This document shows, piece by piece, positions 1 through 9,999 of a DNA stretch of 64,000 nucleotides (within the stretch, counting starts at the first letter, position 1; each line of letters starts with the position of its first letter). The notes beneath the pieces were generated by a model. It was not told the DNA's origin and did not search any database. It saw only the letters and a program-made list of their open reading frames with translations. The translations under genes were made by a program, and so were the position numbers. The DNA is from Cycas panzhihuaensis (Eukaryota; Cycadophyta), in contig CM041465.1 of assembly GCA_023213395.1 (NCBI GenBank), positions 115,575,741 to 115,639,740 on the forward strand. The letters are read 5' to 3'.

Positions 1-179
1 TTAGACTACTTAGATGTGGCACACATATCAAGATGGCCCATAACTCTAATATAAAATACAATAAATAGAGAGAGTTTACATAGGGTTAATATAATTGGGT
101 ATTACACCCAACACAACATTGTATCAAAGAACTAGGTGAATGCTCCTCATACTAATGAGAAAACTATCTCAAACAGCAC
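1..179. other. Unassigned left edge, probably copia A pol upstream of GAG-pre-integrase
   Basis: This stretch is AT-rich and has no reading frame I can identify. It runs directly into the LWHQRLGHLN motif of copia A, so by position it should be the protease to pre-integrase linker of that element. I see no protease motif in it. Confidence 0.3.
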
Positions 180-438
180 TAAAGGCTAACTATGGCATCA
201 ACGTCTAGGTCACTTGAATATGTAGAGTTTAAATCTCATATTTATACTTCACATGGTACATGGACTTCCTAAGATAAAGAGAAATAAATGTATTTATGAG
301 GCATGCCTTGTGCAAAAATAACAAAGAGAAAATTTCTCATCTAAGAATACATGGAGAGCCTCTAAACTATTGGAGCTAGTTCACTTAGATATTTATACGA
401 AAAGAGTGGATCTATCCTTCATCTCCATATACTAAAAA
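180..438 (+). pseudogene. Copia element A, fragment 1: GAG-pre-integrase and start of integrase
   Basis: In the plus frame the sequence reads LWHQRLGHLN, then HMVHGLPKIK and YEACLVQK, then a stretch equivalent to the SKLLELVHLDIY that opens the copia integrase core. These are hallmarks of the pre-integrase zinc region and the start of the rve integrase of Ty1/copia polyproteins. Frameshifts and stops interrupt it, so it is dead. The next part of the same integrase (FIDDYSRM) resumes at about 7974, after element Z. Element A is the oldest layer of the nest; its LTRs, gag and reverse transcriptase are not visible in the window. Confidence 0.7.
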
Positions 439-695
439 TAAAGGAAAATATGGGAGCAAGAGAGACTTGAGAGAAAGAGAGAAGCTCTGACAAAATAGGA
501 AGGTAAGAATGAGCATTCTCCATTAAACTTTTACTTTTATATTGAGAGAGGGAGCATTAGAGTTAGGTAAAATGAAATTATACATAATGTACATGAAAGT
601 GTATTTCGCTTAAGTGATCTAATTTAAAGTTCACTTAAGACCCTTTTTAGAAATAATCAACTAATGTAATGACTGTATGAAATTAGCCCATTTCA
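439..695 (-). repeat. 3' LTR of copia Z
   Basis: This 257 bp repeat aligns end to end with 7717-7973. It ends in CA at 694-695. The left terminal TG appears mutated to TA. The shared core around GGGAGCAAGAGAGACTT makes the pairing clear. The two LTRs differ visibly, so the insertion is not recent. Confidence 0.82.
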
Positions 696-710
696 ATCTC
701 CCCCTTAATG
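696..710 (-). other. Polypurine tract of copia Z
   Basis: On the minus strand the bases just before the 3' LTR read TAAGGGGGAGAT. This is a purine run directly abutting the LTR start (TGAAATGG), as needed for plus-strand DNA priming. It confirms the minus orientation. Confidence 0.7.
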
Positions 711-1129
711 GTAGAAGTCTATTTCATCCTATTTTATTCTATCTTATGAAGTCTTTATTTGAGCCTCTTATAAAGCAAACTATTATGACACTTTTGTGGG
801 AAATCCTCATGGGGAAGAAAACCCATAGATTTTCTAATCTACTAACCTAGCTCAAGTAGCTCTTTAAATAAAGCTAGATAGCTAATCAATACAATGAATT
901 TTATAGCTGAAATCTACTGAGTCTCCATATACCATTTGGTCATCTCCCATGCCCTTTCAGGTTTTCATAAGTTTCAATTTTCCAAAATGATATAACCTTT
1001 ATCCTTTCATGCCCATGAGGGGTTTTCACAAATGGGATAGAGCAGATACTTATTCTTGTCCTTTCACACCTATAAGGGGTTTTCATGAATGAGATAGAGT
1101 ATGATGGTCTTATTGTCACCTCCTTTAAT
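711..1129. other. No gene seen; 3' untranslated part of copia Z
   Basis: This is AT-rich sequence between the RNase H end and the polypurine tract. A motif around CCTTTCA-CC-ATGAGGGGTTTTCA recurs two to three times (about 950-1095) as short imperfect repeats. No coding signal is visible. Confidence 0.5.
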
Positions 1130-1680
1130 CAGTCAGAGATGGAGTCCCTAAGGCCAAGTTATCTTTAGAATAGTTTAAACTTCACCCTCTTCAGTGGTTT
1201 GGTGAAGATATCAGCCACTTGATCTACTGTGGGGCAGTACTCCAGTTGAATTGTGTCATCATGAACTAGTTCTCTAATCCTATGGACTTTCATACTTATA
1301 TATTTGGTATGATCATGAAATATAGGATTTTTAGCCATTTAGATTATAGATTGACTAGTAGAACTTATTTGGGTGGCATTTAATGTATTCAACAATTTTC
1401 TAAGCCATATCACCTCCTTGCTTGTCTTAGAAGCAATAATATATTCAACTTCAGTAGTTGAGTCTATAACTATCTTCTGTCATCTAGATCTACATGATAT
1501 TGGTGCTGTTCTAAGAAATGTTATATACCTAGACGTAGATCTTCTTATGTCTTTATCTTCAGTAAAGTTTAAGTCTATGTATGTATAAAGTTTAAAATCT
1601 ACATTGGGTTTATATAATAGACTATATTTATTGGTCATCTTCAAATATCTCAACACTCATATTGCATCTTACCAGTGATT
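1130..1680 (-). pseudogene. Copia Z RNase H domain
   Basis: The minus frames give DLNFTEDKDIRRSTSRY (the copia RNase H 'D..G....RRSTSGY' region, with the usual first Asp-Trp lost), then STTEVEYIIASK with the catalytic Glu. These are followed by HDHTKYISMKVHRIRE and VADIFTKPLKRVKF, the standard C-terminal signature of copia polyproteins. Stops and a shifted frame interrupt it. It continues directly from the RT domain to its right. Confidence 0.75.
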
Positions 1681-2700
1681 TTTCTTAGGATTTATCACGA
1701 ATCTTGTAAGAATGCCAATAGAGTGTGCAATATCTAGCCTTGTGTTGGTAGTGTAGATGAAACTACCTACAAGTTGCCTATAGAGTGCCACATCTACCTC
1801 CCTAGTGTTACCATCAGTTGAGAGTTTAATATTAGATTCCATAGGTGTATCCATTGTTCGAGCACCTTCCAACTGAAACTTTGTCAGAAGATCATTGATA
1901 TATTTTTCTTGGGAGAGAAAGATTTTGCTATTCTTTTGAGTTAGTTTAATTCCCAAATAATATTTCATAAACTCTAGGTCAATTAATTTAAAAGTTGTAA
2001 CAAGGTCCTTCTTCCATTGGTTGATTACCTGTTCATTATTCTCTACTATTAACATATTATCCACAAAGATTAAGAGGTAAGTGACTTTATCATTTTGGCA
2101 CTTGATGAAAAATGTTGTATCAATATCTTGATAGTCACAAACCTCATATCTAAGTTGGCTCATTATTTCAGACAACTTGGTAAACCAAGCATGAGGGGCT
2201 TGTTTTAGGCTATACAAGGATTTTTTGAGCCTGCAAACCTTATGTTCCTGACTGACAATATCGTATCATTCTGGCTGAGCCATGTAAATTTCTTCTTTAA
2301 GGTCCCCATTGAGAAATACAATTTTAACATCGAGTTGGTGGATTTTCCAACCCTATTAAGTAGCCAAGGCTATAAGAGTTCTTATTATAGGCCACTTGGT
2401 TATAGGAGCAAAGATTTTAATGTAGTTAATGCCTTTCCTTTGTGTGAATTCTTTTGCTACCAACCTCACCTTGTATTTTTCTAAAGTGCCATATGATTTG
2501 TACTTGTTTTTGAACACCCATTTATTTTGAATTATCTTTCTTCCAAGTGGTAGATTAACAAGCTCTAATATACTGTTCTTGATAAGAGATTGATACCCTT
2601 CATTCATGACATTTCTCCAAGCTACATGCTTTACATATTTTTGGTATGTTACGGGATCTTTATTAAGAACAAGGTACAATTTTATTAGTTTAAGCTCAAT
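1669..2700 (-). pseudogene. Copia Z reverse transcriptase (RVT_2)
   Basis: Two minus-strand blocks make up the RT. The N-terminal block (2356-2679) has NKWVFKNKYKSYGTLEKYK and RLVAKEFTQRKGINY, then FAPITKWPIIRTLIALA. The C-terminal block (1669-2217) has MYSLKQAPHAWF, the active-site region LLIFVDNMLIV (normally YVDDMLI, so the second Asp is now Asn), LGIKLTQ and a long intact stretch to ILTRF. A frameshift lies between them near 2220-2350. The fold and motif order are typical of Ty1/copia RVT_2, but the VDN change and the stops predict no activity. Confidence 0.88.
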
Positions 2701-3190
2701 AGAAAGTGATTAATATATCCTTGCTCTATGGGTACTTCTAGTACTAGTTTTGCCTATGTCATTTGGTCTATATCTTTGTGTAACTAGTAGGCTTCATAGA
2801 AAGCTCAAGTTGGGAATGAGGTTTTCATTTCCATAACCTCTTGGTCTTCATTTTGATCTTGAAAAGGATCATGTGAAATGTGTGGTATAGAGGAAGTTGA
2901 TGATGCTAGAGAAGATGGGCTAGCCACTGATGTTGGAGAATATGGTCCTTCTATTATGGCTTTGCCTTTGTCAACTTGGTTGTTCATAAATGATGGTGTT
3001 GGATATGTACACATTAGCTGAGAGTCACAGCTTATATCCTTTGGGGCTCTATTATCAGATTCTAAGGTTTTGAGCAACTATTGAGAATCCCCTCCTCTAA
3101 ATTTTGGAATTTGGATATCAAATTCAATATAATCATTAAATCAGTATAAAGGTATCTTGGTGTCAAGTCTGAGTAATTAATCTTTAGTCT
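2701..3190 (-). pseudogene. Copia Z linker between integrase and RT, serine-rich
   Basis: The minus frame encodes a low-complexity linker rich in Ser, Pro and Thr (for example SPTSVASPSSLASSTSS) followed by an acidic stretch QDQNEDQEV. This is the variable region that normally separates the integrase C-terminus from RVT_2 in copia elements. It has no catalytic motif. Confidence 0.6.
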
Positions 3191-4120
3191 CTACAAAGAT
3201 AACATCTCTAGTGATAATAAGTTTACATTGTAATGGTATAAAAACCTTGTACCCCTTTTTGTCCATAGGGTATCTAACAAAGATGCCTTTGAGTGCTCTA
3301 TCTTAGAGCTTGTTTCTATATTCCTATGGAATGTGAGTATAATAAGTAGAGCCAAAAATTTTGAAGTGGGAGAAAGAGGGGGTTTGTCCATACCACATTT
3401 CATATTGAGAGGGGCTGATCTTGGAGGGGTTAATAGTGTTGATGCAATACACAACAGTCTAGATAGCCTCAGCCTAAAGATAGACAGGAACATTCTTATA
3501 TACTAGCATAGCATGAGCCATGTTCATGATGGTCCTATTCATGTACTCAGTAACTCTATTTTGCTGGGGTGTATATATATAATGGTCTGATGTTTGATTC
3601 CATGATGATATAGGTACAATTTAAACTCATTAGACATGTACTTAACACCATTATCAATCTTAAGTATTTTGATCTTAAATCTAGATTCATTTTCCACATG
3701 GGCCTTAAAAGCTTGAAATATAGAAAAGCTTCATCTTTCTTTATAAGAAAAGCAACCTACACTTTTTTAGTAAAATCATCAATGAAAGTAATATAGTGTC
3801 ACTTCTGTTTGAGAGAAGGGATGGTCATATGACTGCATATATCAGAGTGTATAAATTGTAAAGGTTGGCTAGATTTCCACTGACTATGAGGAAATGGTTA
3901 TATATGAAATTTGGCAATGATACATGCTTCGCATTTGAAGGGCTTAGAGGAGAGCCTAGACATACTAGGAAGAGTGACATGTAGTTATCTTAAATGATCA
4001 ATTTTGATATGGCCCATATGAGTATACCATAGGGCTACTTGGAATAACTTTTGAGGAGTCAGGGTTGTAGTAAAAGTAGAGTCATCATCAACATAGTTAG
4101 CTTTAGAGGATGGTGAGCCA
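3191..4120 (-). pseudogene. Copia Z integrase
   Basis: On the minus strand, from right to left, the frames give KCEACIIAKFHIQPFPHS (zinc-binding pre-integrase), LQFIHSDIC and ITFIDDFTKKV (first catalytic Asp region). TPQQNRVTEYMNRTI (catalytic Glu region) follows, then WYGQTPSFSHFKIFGSTYY and GYKVFIPLQ, which are the integrase C-terminal conserved blocks. Several frameshifts and stops are present. The order matches a Ty1/copia integrase of normal length. Confidence 0.82.
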
Positions 4121-4480
4121 GTTAGGTGAAAAAGTTACCATAAAAAATTCTGGTTATAACAACAGTATTTGAAGGATGGTGAATGATACAAAGAGTTTGA
4201 TTATTCATAGTTACACTCAGATTAAATCCATGAGAGATAAGGGTGGATAGGGAGAGTAGGTTCTGCTTCAAAGCAAGAATATATAAAACATCAACAAGTG
4301 TAAAATCTAAAAGGCCTGGGAGTTTCAGGAAAATAGTTCCAAGTCCTTCAACTGACTGAGATGATTTGTCAGCCATGTGTATAACACCACGAACTTCAAA
4401 GTCAAAATCCTAAAAGAACTGGTGATGATAAGTAATGTGTTGTGTTGCTCCAGTATCCATGATCTAAAATGAAGTATTTG
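4121..4480 (-). pseudogene. Copia Z aspartic protease and pre-integrase linker
   Basis: The minus frame contains MDTGATQHITYHHQFF, the retropepsin active-site Asp-Thr-Gly with the copia-typical T-x-H-I/M context. The downstream frame continues SVEGLGTIFLKLPG, LVDVLYILALKQNLLS and LISHGFNLSV, the standard second half of copia protease. The DTG triad is intact although the frame around it is broken. Confidence 0.82.
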
Positions 4481-5496
4481 AGGTGGCATTATTTGCAACT
4501 CCAAGTGGTGAAGGTAAAAGTGAATAAGAATAGCCATAGTGAGCCTTAATATACTTAGTGGATCTATTAATAACATTTGATAAAATGGTCCCAATTCTTT
4601 GAAGGTGTGCATAAGCAAATTATATTCCACCAAAAGTATCTTTAAAAGAAGTATTATCTAGTCCTATAAGAAGTATTAGGTTGCTTAGATTATCTCTGAT
4701 TATTGGATCTAGGTCCAGGTTGATTATTTTGGACTTGGCCTTGAGACTATTTTTGTTGGAGTTGAGGAGCTTGTTGACCAAGAGGACATTGTCCTTGTTG
4801 TCTACCTCTACCTCTTCCATGGGAATTACCACCTCTGCAAGAGTATTAACCTTGATTTTGGTATAAAAGACCTTCTTCCACTTTGAAAGGAGCATCAACT
4901 GGATCTAATATAGTGGCAAAGTTGGTATCAATGGTCTTATCAAATTCAGTGAACTTATTAGCTAGAGCCTCAAAGTTTAGGGTCTTCAAAATGCTACTAG
5001 ATTGAAGACTTCCTAGTAAATTTTTGTAATCAAGGATATGGAGATATGATTGAATCAAGAAAGCTCATGTAATATATTGAGTTTTAAAATCTTTATCAAT
5101 GGATTGCTTGATTTGACGAAGGATATTGATTGTCTCACTTATGTATCCTTTCTACATTTTCAATTTGTTCATGTTCAGCACTAAGTGAACAAATTGTAAG
5201 TCTGATTTAGTGTTAAAGTTCTTCTTAGGAACTTTAAGAACTTTCCATATTATATCATATACAACTTTATCAATGAGATTATGCAGGGAATAATCAGTGA
5301 TAAGAAGTCTCCTTGCATGGATTTTATTATCATTAAGTTCCCATTGGTATTTAGCTACAACTTCAATAGGAGCAGTTGGAGTACCTCCTCTAGAAGTAAC
5401 TGAGGTCACTATAGCTACAACCAATGGACTAAGTTGCAAGTGATCTTTGTAAAGACCTTCATACTTTATAATATTTCTGACACTAGTGAACCACAT
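4481..5496 (-). pseudogene. Copia Z gag (UBN2-type)
   Basis: The minus-strand frames 5152-5496 and 4846-5058 encode a gag-like helical protein: KYQWELNDNKIHARRLLI, VVYDIIWKVLKV and FVHLVLNMNKLKM, then LNFEALANKFTEFDKT. The 'W...D..A...L' pattern is typical of copia gag (UBN2). A basic Asn/Lys-rich stretch lies at 4620-4898. I could not see a convincing CCHC knuckle. The frame is broken in several places, and the true start codon is not certain. Confidence 0.65.
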
Positions 5497-5721
5497 ATCC
5501 TAATTTTCTTTTATTTTTATAATACAATTTATATTTTGCTTAAATTGTAAATACATGGTGTCTTTTAAGAAGGGAAAAAATGAACAAGGAACTATAAAAG
5601 TGATGGCAATAAATAACCAATCACTATTTACAAATAGAAGATGCAATGAAGTGGTGTGGCAGAAGGTAGAAGATGTGAGAATGGTTGCTCAAAGATGAAG
5701 GGAGCAACTTAGAGAAAAGTC

Positions 5722-5995
5722 ACAAACACTTATGACAAATATTAACCTAACGTAGTAGGAATATGAGAAGCACTATGATAAAAATTAGCCACTAACACTT
5801 GTGGCAAATATTAACCTAACATAGTAAGAATATAAGAAGCACTATGATTAAAATTAACCACTAAAACTTGTGGCAAATATTAACTTAATGCAATAGGAAT
5901 ATAAGAAGTACTATGATGAAAATTAGTCACTAACACTTGTGGTAAATATTAACCTGATGCAGTAGGAATATGAGAAGCATTATGATTATGATTAC
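5722..5995. repeat. 69 bp tandem repeat, nearly four copies
   Basis: The motif TTAACCTAA...AGTAGGAATATGAGAAGC recurs with starts at 5742, 5811, 5880 and 5949, exactly 69 bp apart, each followed by CACTATGAT and CACTAACACTTGTGG. Copies differ by scattered substitutions. The last is partial. It lies in the leader of element Z. Confidence 0.85.
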
Positions 5996-6849
5996 ACTAT
6001 AGATCATATTTTACAAATAAGTAAGTGGTTAATACACAAGATTATAGGCCAATATGGAAGTTGACATCATTAGGTGTACACAACTTGAAACTCAAATGTA
6101 GGATGCATAATCAACCCAATAACCTCTAACTTATGTCTAATATGTAGCTGAGGTTGTTGAGGGATGCCTAGGATTCTAGTATAATTAAGTTAGCATTCAC
6201 CTGCGATTCTCACAATTATGCTTGGTGATGAAATCCAAGTTACAACAGAGCTCAGGTACTCCCAATCCTCACCCAGTTTAGTAATGAGTAGCTATATACC
6301 TCCTCTAAAGAGTGGTATATGCATAGACATGGTTATGATAGATATTGGGTTGGGTATATTTTAATCTTGTATTAAAGTTTCAATTTTCTTGGTTGGTTAT
6401 CAGGATGATCCTTGATTGAGGCACGATAGTATGACTAACTAAACCTCACCAATATTCTGGTTCAGTCTAGTCCCAACTTGAAACCTACACATTTTTTATA
6501 GCACGATATTATGCCAACTAAGGTATCTCAACCTTGGAAAGTGTATGAATAAGTATAAGATGATAGAAAATAACATACATAATACATTCCTTTTAGGGAG
6601 AGTGAAAAGATTATCGAATTTGCATCAAATGTACATTTTACTGAAAATAGAATTCTTTCTTAGACTAGTTTTAGAGTGCTTACTTGGAGTATCTTTAGAA
6701 TGCTTAATGGAAGTGATTTTAGAGTGCTTAAATATAATGCTAATAAGTGAGTGAGGACACTGGATATTGCTCTGATCCAAGTGTCTTTTACTCACTTTTA
6801 TAATGGGCTTTTAAGATAATTTCTTCACTTTTTTTTTTTTAATACAAAA

Positions 6850-7240
6850 AAAAGTAGTCTTCAATAGAATGACAATAACTTTCTCCCACGATAACAAAAT
6901 TAAATGTCAATTTTTATGTTGTAAAGTAGACCTAGAGCTTCATATTCAAGATGTGGAATAAGGTCCAAATGAGTTTTGAATTTCTTTTTGGTAGTCCTGC
7001 AAATTTAAAAGAATATATTTTTCTAGAATTCTTACTAAAAATAATTGTTGTTCACTAAAATAGCAATAACTTTCACATATAACAATGAAATTAGGTGCTG
7101 ATTTTTGTGCTAGAAAGTAGACTTAAAACCTCATCTTTGGAAATTAGAATTAGGTCAATTAGAACTTTGTAGAAGATTTTGAAAACCTGTAATGTTTAGG
7201 AAGTAAATTTTATTTCTACAAAAAATTTAGCTTGCTAATA
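6850..7240. repeat. Imperfect tandem repeat with a period of about 190 bp
   Basis: The blocks starting CAATAACTTTC at 6873 and 7064 are followed in both cases by a similar order of motifs: an AAATTA run, TTTTTATG or TTTTTGTG, and GTAGAC. A third degenerate start may lie near 7234. Divergence is high. Confidence 0.5.
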
Positions 7241-7702
7241 TCTCATTAACACATGATACCATATGAAATTTCCATTATTTTTTGATCACCAGGATCCCAA
7301 TATAAGTAAGGTGAGAGCATACAATGATGGATATTTTAAATAGATCAAAATTATTTAAAAAAAAGTATGTAGAACCTCCCCTTATAATCATTCTTCTAAA
7401 ATCTGGAAAAATTTCAGTATTATTTTCCCTTGTTAAATGGATAAAATGAGGGAAAAGAAAATAAGAATGAGATAACATAAATGGCCACCAAAGGATTAGA
7501 ATCCTTGGAGCTTACAATTCCTTTTATTGTGCTTCTAAACCTATAAAAGAGAAAAAGAAATTAAATAATACTAAATATGATATGATAAAATTTGAAAATA
7601 TTTCTAAATCCACTTTCACAATCTCCTTCAACACATGGATTGTGGGGGAGAAGGAAGTCATGGCTCCATTATAAGTGTAAGTGAGGAATATGATGGAAGC
7701 AT

Positions 7703-7714
7703 GCTCTAATACCA
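7703..7714 (-). other. Primer-binding site of copia Z
   Basis: On the minus strand this reads TGGTATTAGAGC, complementary (with one mismatch) to the 3' end of initiator methionine tRNA, the usual copia primer. It lies two bases from the 5' LTR. Confidence 0.82.
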
Positions 7715-7716
7715 TA

Positions 7717-7973
7717 TGAAGGCAAAAATGGGAGCAAGAGAGACTTAAGAGAAAGAGAGAAGCTCTCACAAGATGGGGAGGTAAGAATGAGCCTCCTCCA
7801 TTGAGCTTTTACTTTTATATTGAGAGAGGGAGCATTGGAGTTAGGTGAAATTAAATTATACATAATGCACATGAAAGTACATTTCACTTAAGTGATCTAA
7901 TTTAAAGTTTACTTGTGACCCCTTTTAGAAATAATCAACTAATGTAATGACTTTATGATATTAACCCATTTCA
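7717..7973 (-). repeat. 5' LTR of copia Z
   Basis: This 257 bp copy begins TGAAGG and ends CCATTTCA, with proper TG...CA termini. It pairs with 439-695. Confidence 0.85.
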
Positions 7974-8322
7974 TTATGGGCCTATATTGGTTCAATCCTT
8001 CAACAGTAGTCTATTTTTCAAGACTTTTATAGATGATTATTCCAGAATGTTTGAGTATACTTCCTAAGGAATAAATATCAAGCCATTAACAAATTCAAAG
8101 AGTTTAAAGCTAAAGTAGAAAATGAAAGTAACCTAATTATTAAGACTCTTAGATTGGATAATGGAGAGGAGTACATCTTAAATTAATTCACCAAGTTTTA
8201 CAAATAACATGACATCAAATACTAGTTTTTAACACCTCGTACACCTCAATAGAATGGTGTAGCTAAAAGAATGAACTGAATATTGGTGAATAAATCTAAA
8301 GCTATGTTGAGTGAAGCTAATC
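7974..8322 (+). pseudogene. Copia element A, fragment 2: integrase catalytic core
   Basis: The plus frames read GPILVQSFNSSLFF, then TFIDDYSRM (first catalytic Asp), TLRLDNGEEYI (second Asp) and TPRTPQ-NGVAKRMN (Glu region, with a stop at the Gln). NKSKAMLSEAN follows. This is the continuation of fragment 1. It stops where the chromovirus LTR begins and resumes with LITRFWVNAITTTTYLINQR at 31543, so the chromovirus inserted inside one integrase gene. Confidence 0.85.
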
Positions 8323-8740
8323 TATTACATAACTTATCCCACTAAGTTATGTAAACTACTAGTATACAGAGAGCTTTCAACGTCTTATAAGACAAGGTTA
8401 ATTATGGAACTTCGTACATATGCCGACAAGTGGGCCAATGGTATGTAAGGCCGCCATAACGTCTAATAGAATGTAAGGCCGCTTAGGCCACCAATAGGAT
8501 TACATGTAAAAGACCCTCTTTTGTCTATGTAAGGGTCATAAATTGTAAATGATGGTTATCTTGTTGGAACTTTTTATAAAGATTGTACTGCGGTGCTCTC
8601 TATTTTGGTGATCATTTAGCACTATGGCCTTCTTGTAAAGTTCTTAGTTAATTTATTTACCTCTCATTGGATAGAATAATGTGATTGTGATTATCATTTT
8701 TCTACTATTTCAAAGAGTGCTGGTGAGAAGAAATATCCCA
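8323..8740 (+). repeat. 5' LTR of the chromovirus
   Basis: This 418 bp repeat starts TATTACATAACTTATCCC (terminal TG mutated to TA) and ends ATATCCCA. It aligns with 31121-31537. A candidate transcription-start context (TATAAAGATTG) lies near 8574. Confidence 0.88.
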
Positions 8741-8742
8741 AG

Positions 8743-8753
8743 TGGTATCAAAG
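8743..8753 (+). other. Primer-binding site of the chromovirus
   Basis: TGGTATCAAAG lies two bases after the LTR and matches the initiator-Met tRNA-complementary consensus TGGTATCAGAG with one mismatch. This primer is usual for chromoviruses. Confidence 0.8.
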
Positions 8754-9342
8754 TTGTGTTGTAATCATGGGAAGTTGCTTGGAAGATTAGAATTTTTTTT
8801 CCTGTTAGATCGAGTACTCTCTCTACCTTGGTTGAGATCGAGGAAAGACCTTTGCTTAGTACTCTCTCTACAAAGATTAAGGAATGGTACTAGGATAGTC
8901 CAAGAGTTGAGAGAAAAGGGGAATTCTTTTTCTAGGTAACACCAGCAATTTATCTTTCTATTTTTCATCCAGTTTTAATTTCATTTCTATATTTGAAATT
9001 TTGCATTAAATTATAACTCAAGGGTAGATAACTCCACTAGGTAACTACCCTTTCTCCCTCTTAGCTCCTTTCCTAGGTAGATAACTCCACTAGGTGGCTA
9101 CCCAAGTAGTCAAGTAGAGACCCTGTACCAAGGGTCTTTAAATATTATAAAGATCTGTCATTCTAGCTAAGCACATCATGGCTCTTCCGCCCTTTGCATG
9201 AAGGACATGAGTTAACATTCCTAAACCAAGCCCTAGACATAACTTGGCTATGGAAGTGTGCTTCCATGTACCCTTGAGCATATAAGAGGACCTCTTTTAG
9301 GTCCCAATCCCTCCCTAACACAGGCAACTATCGACCACTGAA

Positions 9343-9418
9343 GTCTTATAGTGTAGTGGTTAGTGCCACAAAGCTACATGCCCTAAACTTCTACAGTTTA
9401 TTAGTAGGCCTATAAGAC
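9343..9418 (+). other. tRNA-like sequence (degenerate, 76 nt)
   Basis: The 7 nt GTCTTAT at 9343-9349 is perfectly complementary to ATAAGAC at 9412-9418, which is followed by CA. The interval is 76 nt, the length of a tRNA. The 5' half contains AGTGTAGTGGTTAGTGCC, very close to the D-arm/A-box of plant tRNA-Gln or tRNA-Glu. The anticodon and T arms are degenerate: only a 4 bp CTAC/GTAG T-stem can be drawn. It is therefore a decayed tRNA or a tRNA-derived SINE head rather than a working gene. Confidence 0.35.
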
Positions 9419-9427
9419 CAAGCACAC

Positions 9428-9590
9428 ATTGTCTAGTGGTTGGTAGGATACTTTGGTATACATATTCTAGGTTCAGACCACAAGTCACCTCACATTTAAA
9501 AAAAGAAATTCCTCCTACTACCTAAACCTAGAACTTGTCAGGGCAGTCAGACCCACTATAAGAAGAAAAAAAAAAAAAGAAGAGAAAGGG
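9428..9590 (+). repeat. Possible tRNA-derived SINE: A box, B box and A-rich tail
   Basis: GTCTAGTGGTTGGTAGGATAC resembles the A-box region of tRNA-Glu. GGTTCAGACC about 30 bp later resembles a B box (consensus GGTTCGANNCC). An A-rich run at 9561-9582 could be a SINE tail. I found no clear target duplication, so this is a suggestion only. Confidence 0.28.
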
Positions 9591-9999
9591 AAAGCAAAGA
9601 GAAAACTCCACTTAGTTTAGTGAGAAAATTTACCCTTACAACTATATACCTCATTTTGATCAACACATCATACTAGTCAGTTTGCACTAGGTTGGTACAT
9701 ATTAGAAATTTTTACATTTTTAGTACCTAATCACTAGTGGGTCCCACCACCCCTATCCCCCTACACTTCATATACCCCATTTGAATGAGATTTTCACACT
9801 TATTTGAGAGAACCTGATATCTTGTTTATGTAAATTCCTTTAGGGTCAATAGGCTATAAACACCCCACAATCTCCCTATTTGCCCCCTTCTCCTTCCCTT
9901 AACACTCTCTTTTCCTTACATATCATTCTTTCTTGATCCTTCCCAGTTCATTCATTCCCCTTCTTTCTACTTATTCCTGCCTCTTCACTCTCTTTCTCC

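Larger units (their letters stand above)
5497..7702 (-). other. Long leader of copia Z, with two sets of tandem repeats
   Basis: About 2.2 kb lies between the primer-binding site and gag with no coding signal, much longer than usual for copia. It contains a 69 bp tandem repeat (5722-5995) and a looser repeat of about 190 bp (6850-7240), listed separately. The rest is AT-rich with short homopolymer runs. Confidence 0.6.
439..7973 (-). mobile_element. Copia LTR retrotransposon Z (minus strand), nested in copia A
   Basis: Two direct repeats of equal length (439-695 and 7717-7973) bound a minus-strand copia polyprotein in the order gag, protease, integrase, RT, RNase H. A polypurine tract lies just inside the left LTR and an initiator-Met tRNA-type primer-binding site just inside the right LTR, which fixes the orientation with its 5' end on the right. 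The internal region is about 7.0 kb, of which the roughly 2.2 kb leader is unusually long. The flanking host is one copia integrase split in two. I could not find a clean 5 bp target duplication. Many stops and frameshifts make the element non-functional. Confidence 0.85.
8754..9999 (+). other. Chromovirus leader with tRNA-like segments
   Basis: There are 1.2 kb without coding signal between the primer-binding site and gag. The section 9010-9120 has two near-copies of a GGTAGATAACTCCACTAGGT motif. From 9343 there are tRNA-like sequences, described separately, followed by an A-rich tract at 9561-9590. A pyrimidine-rich stretch precedes the gag ATG. Confidence 0.55.

Noticed and set aside
5722-5995. 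CRISPR-like regular repeat
   Set aside because: The 69 bp units are contiguous with no unique spacers, and the context is a plant retrotransposon.
8742-8968. Overlapping 65-67 residue frames in the chromovirus leader
   Set aside because: They start in the primer-binding site region, lie on both strands, and have no family motif.
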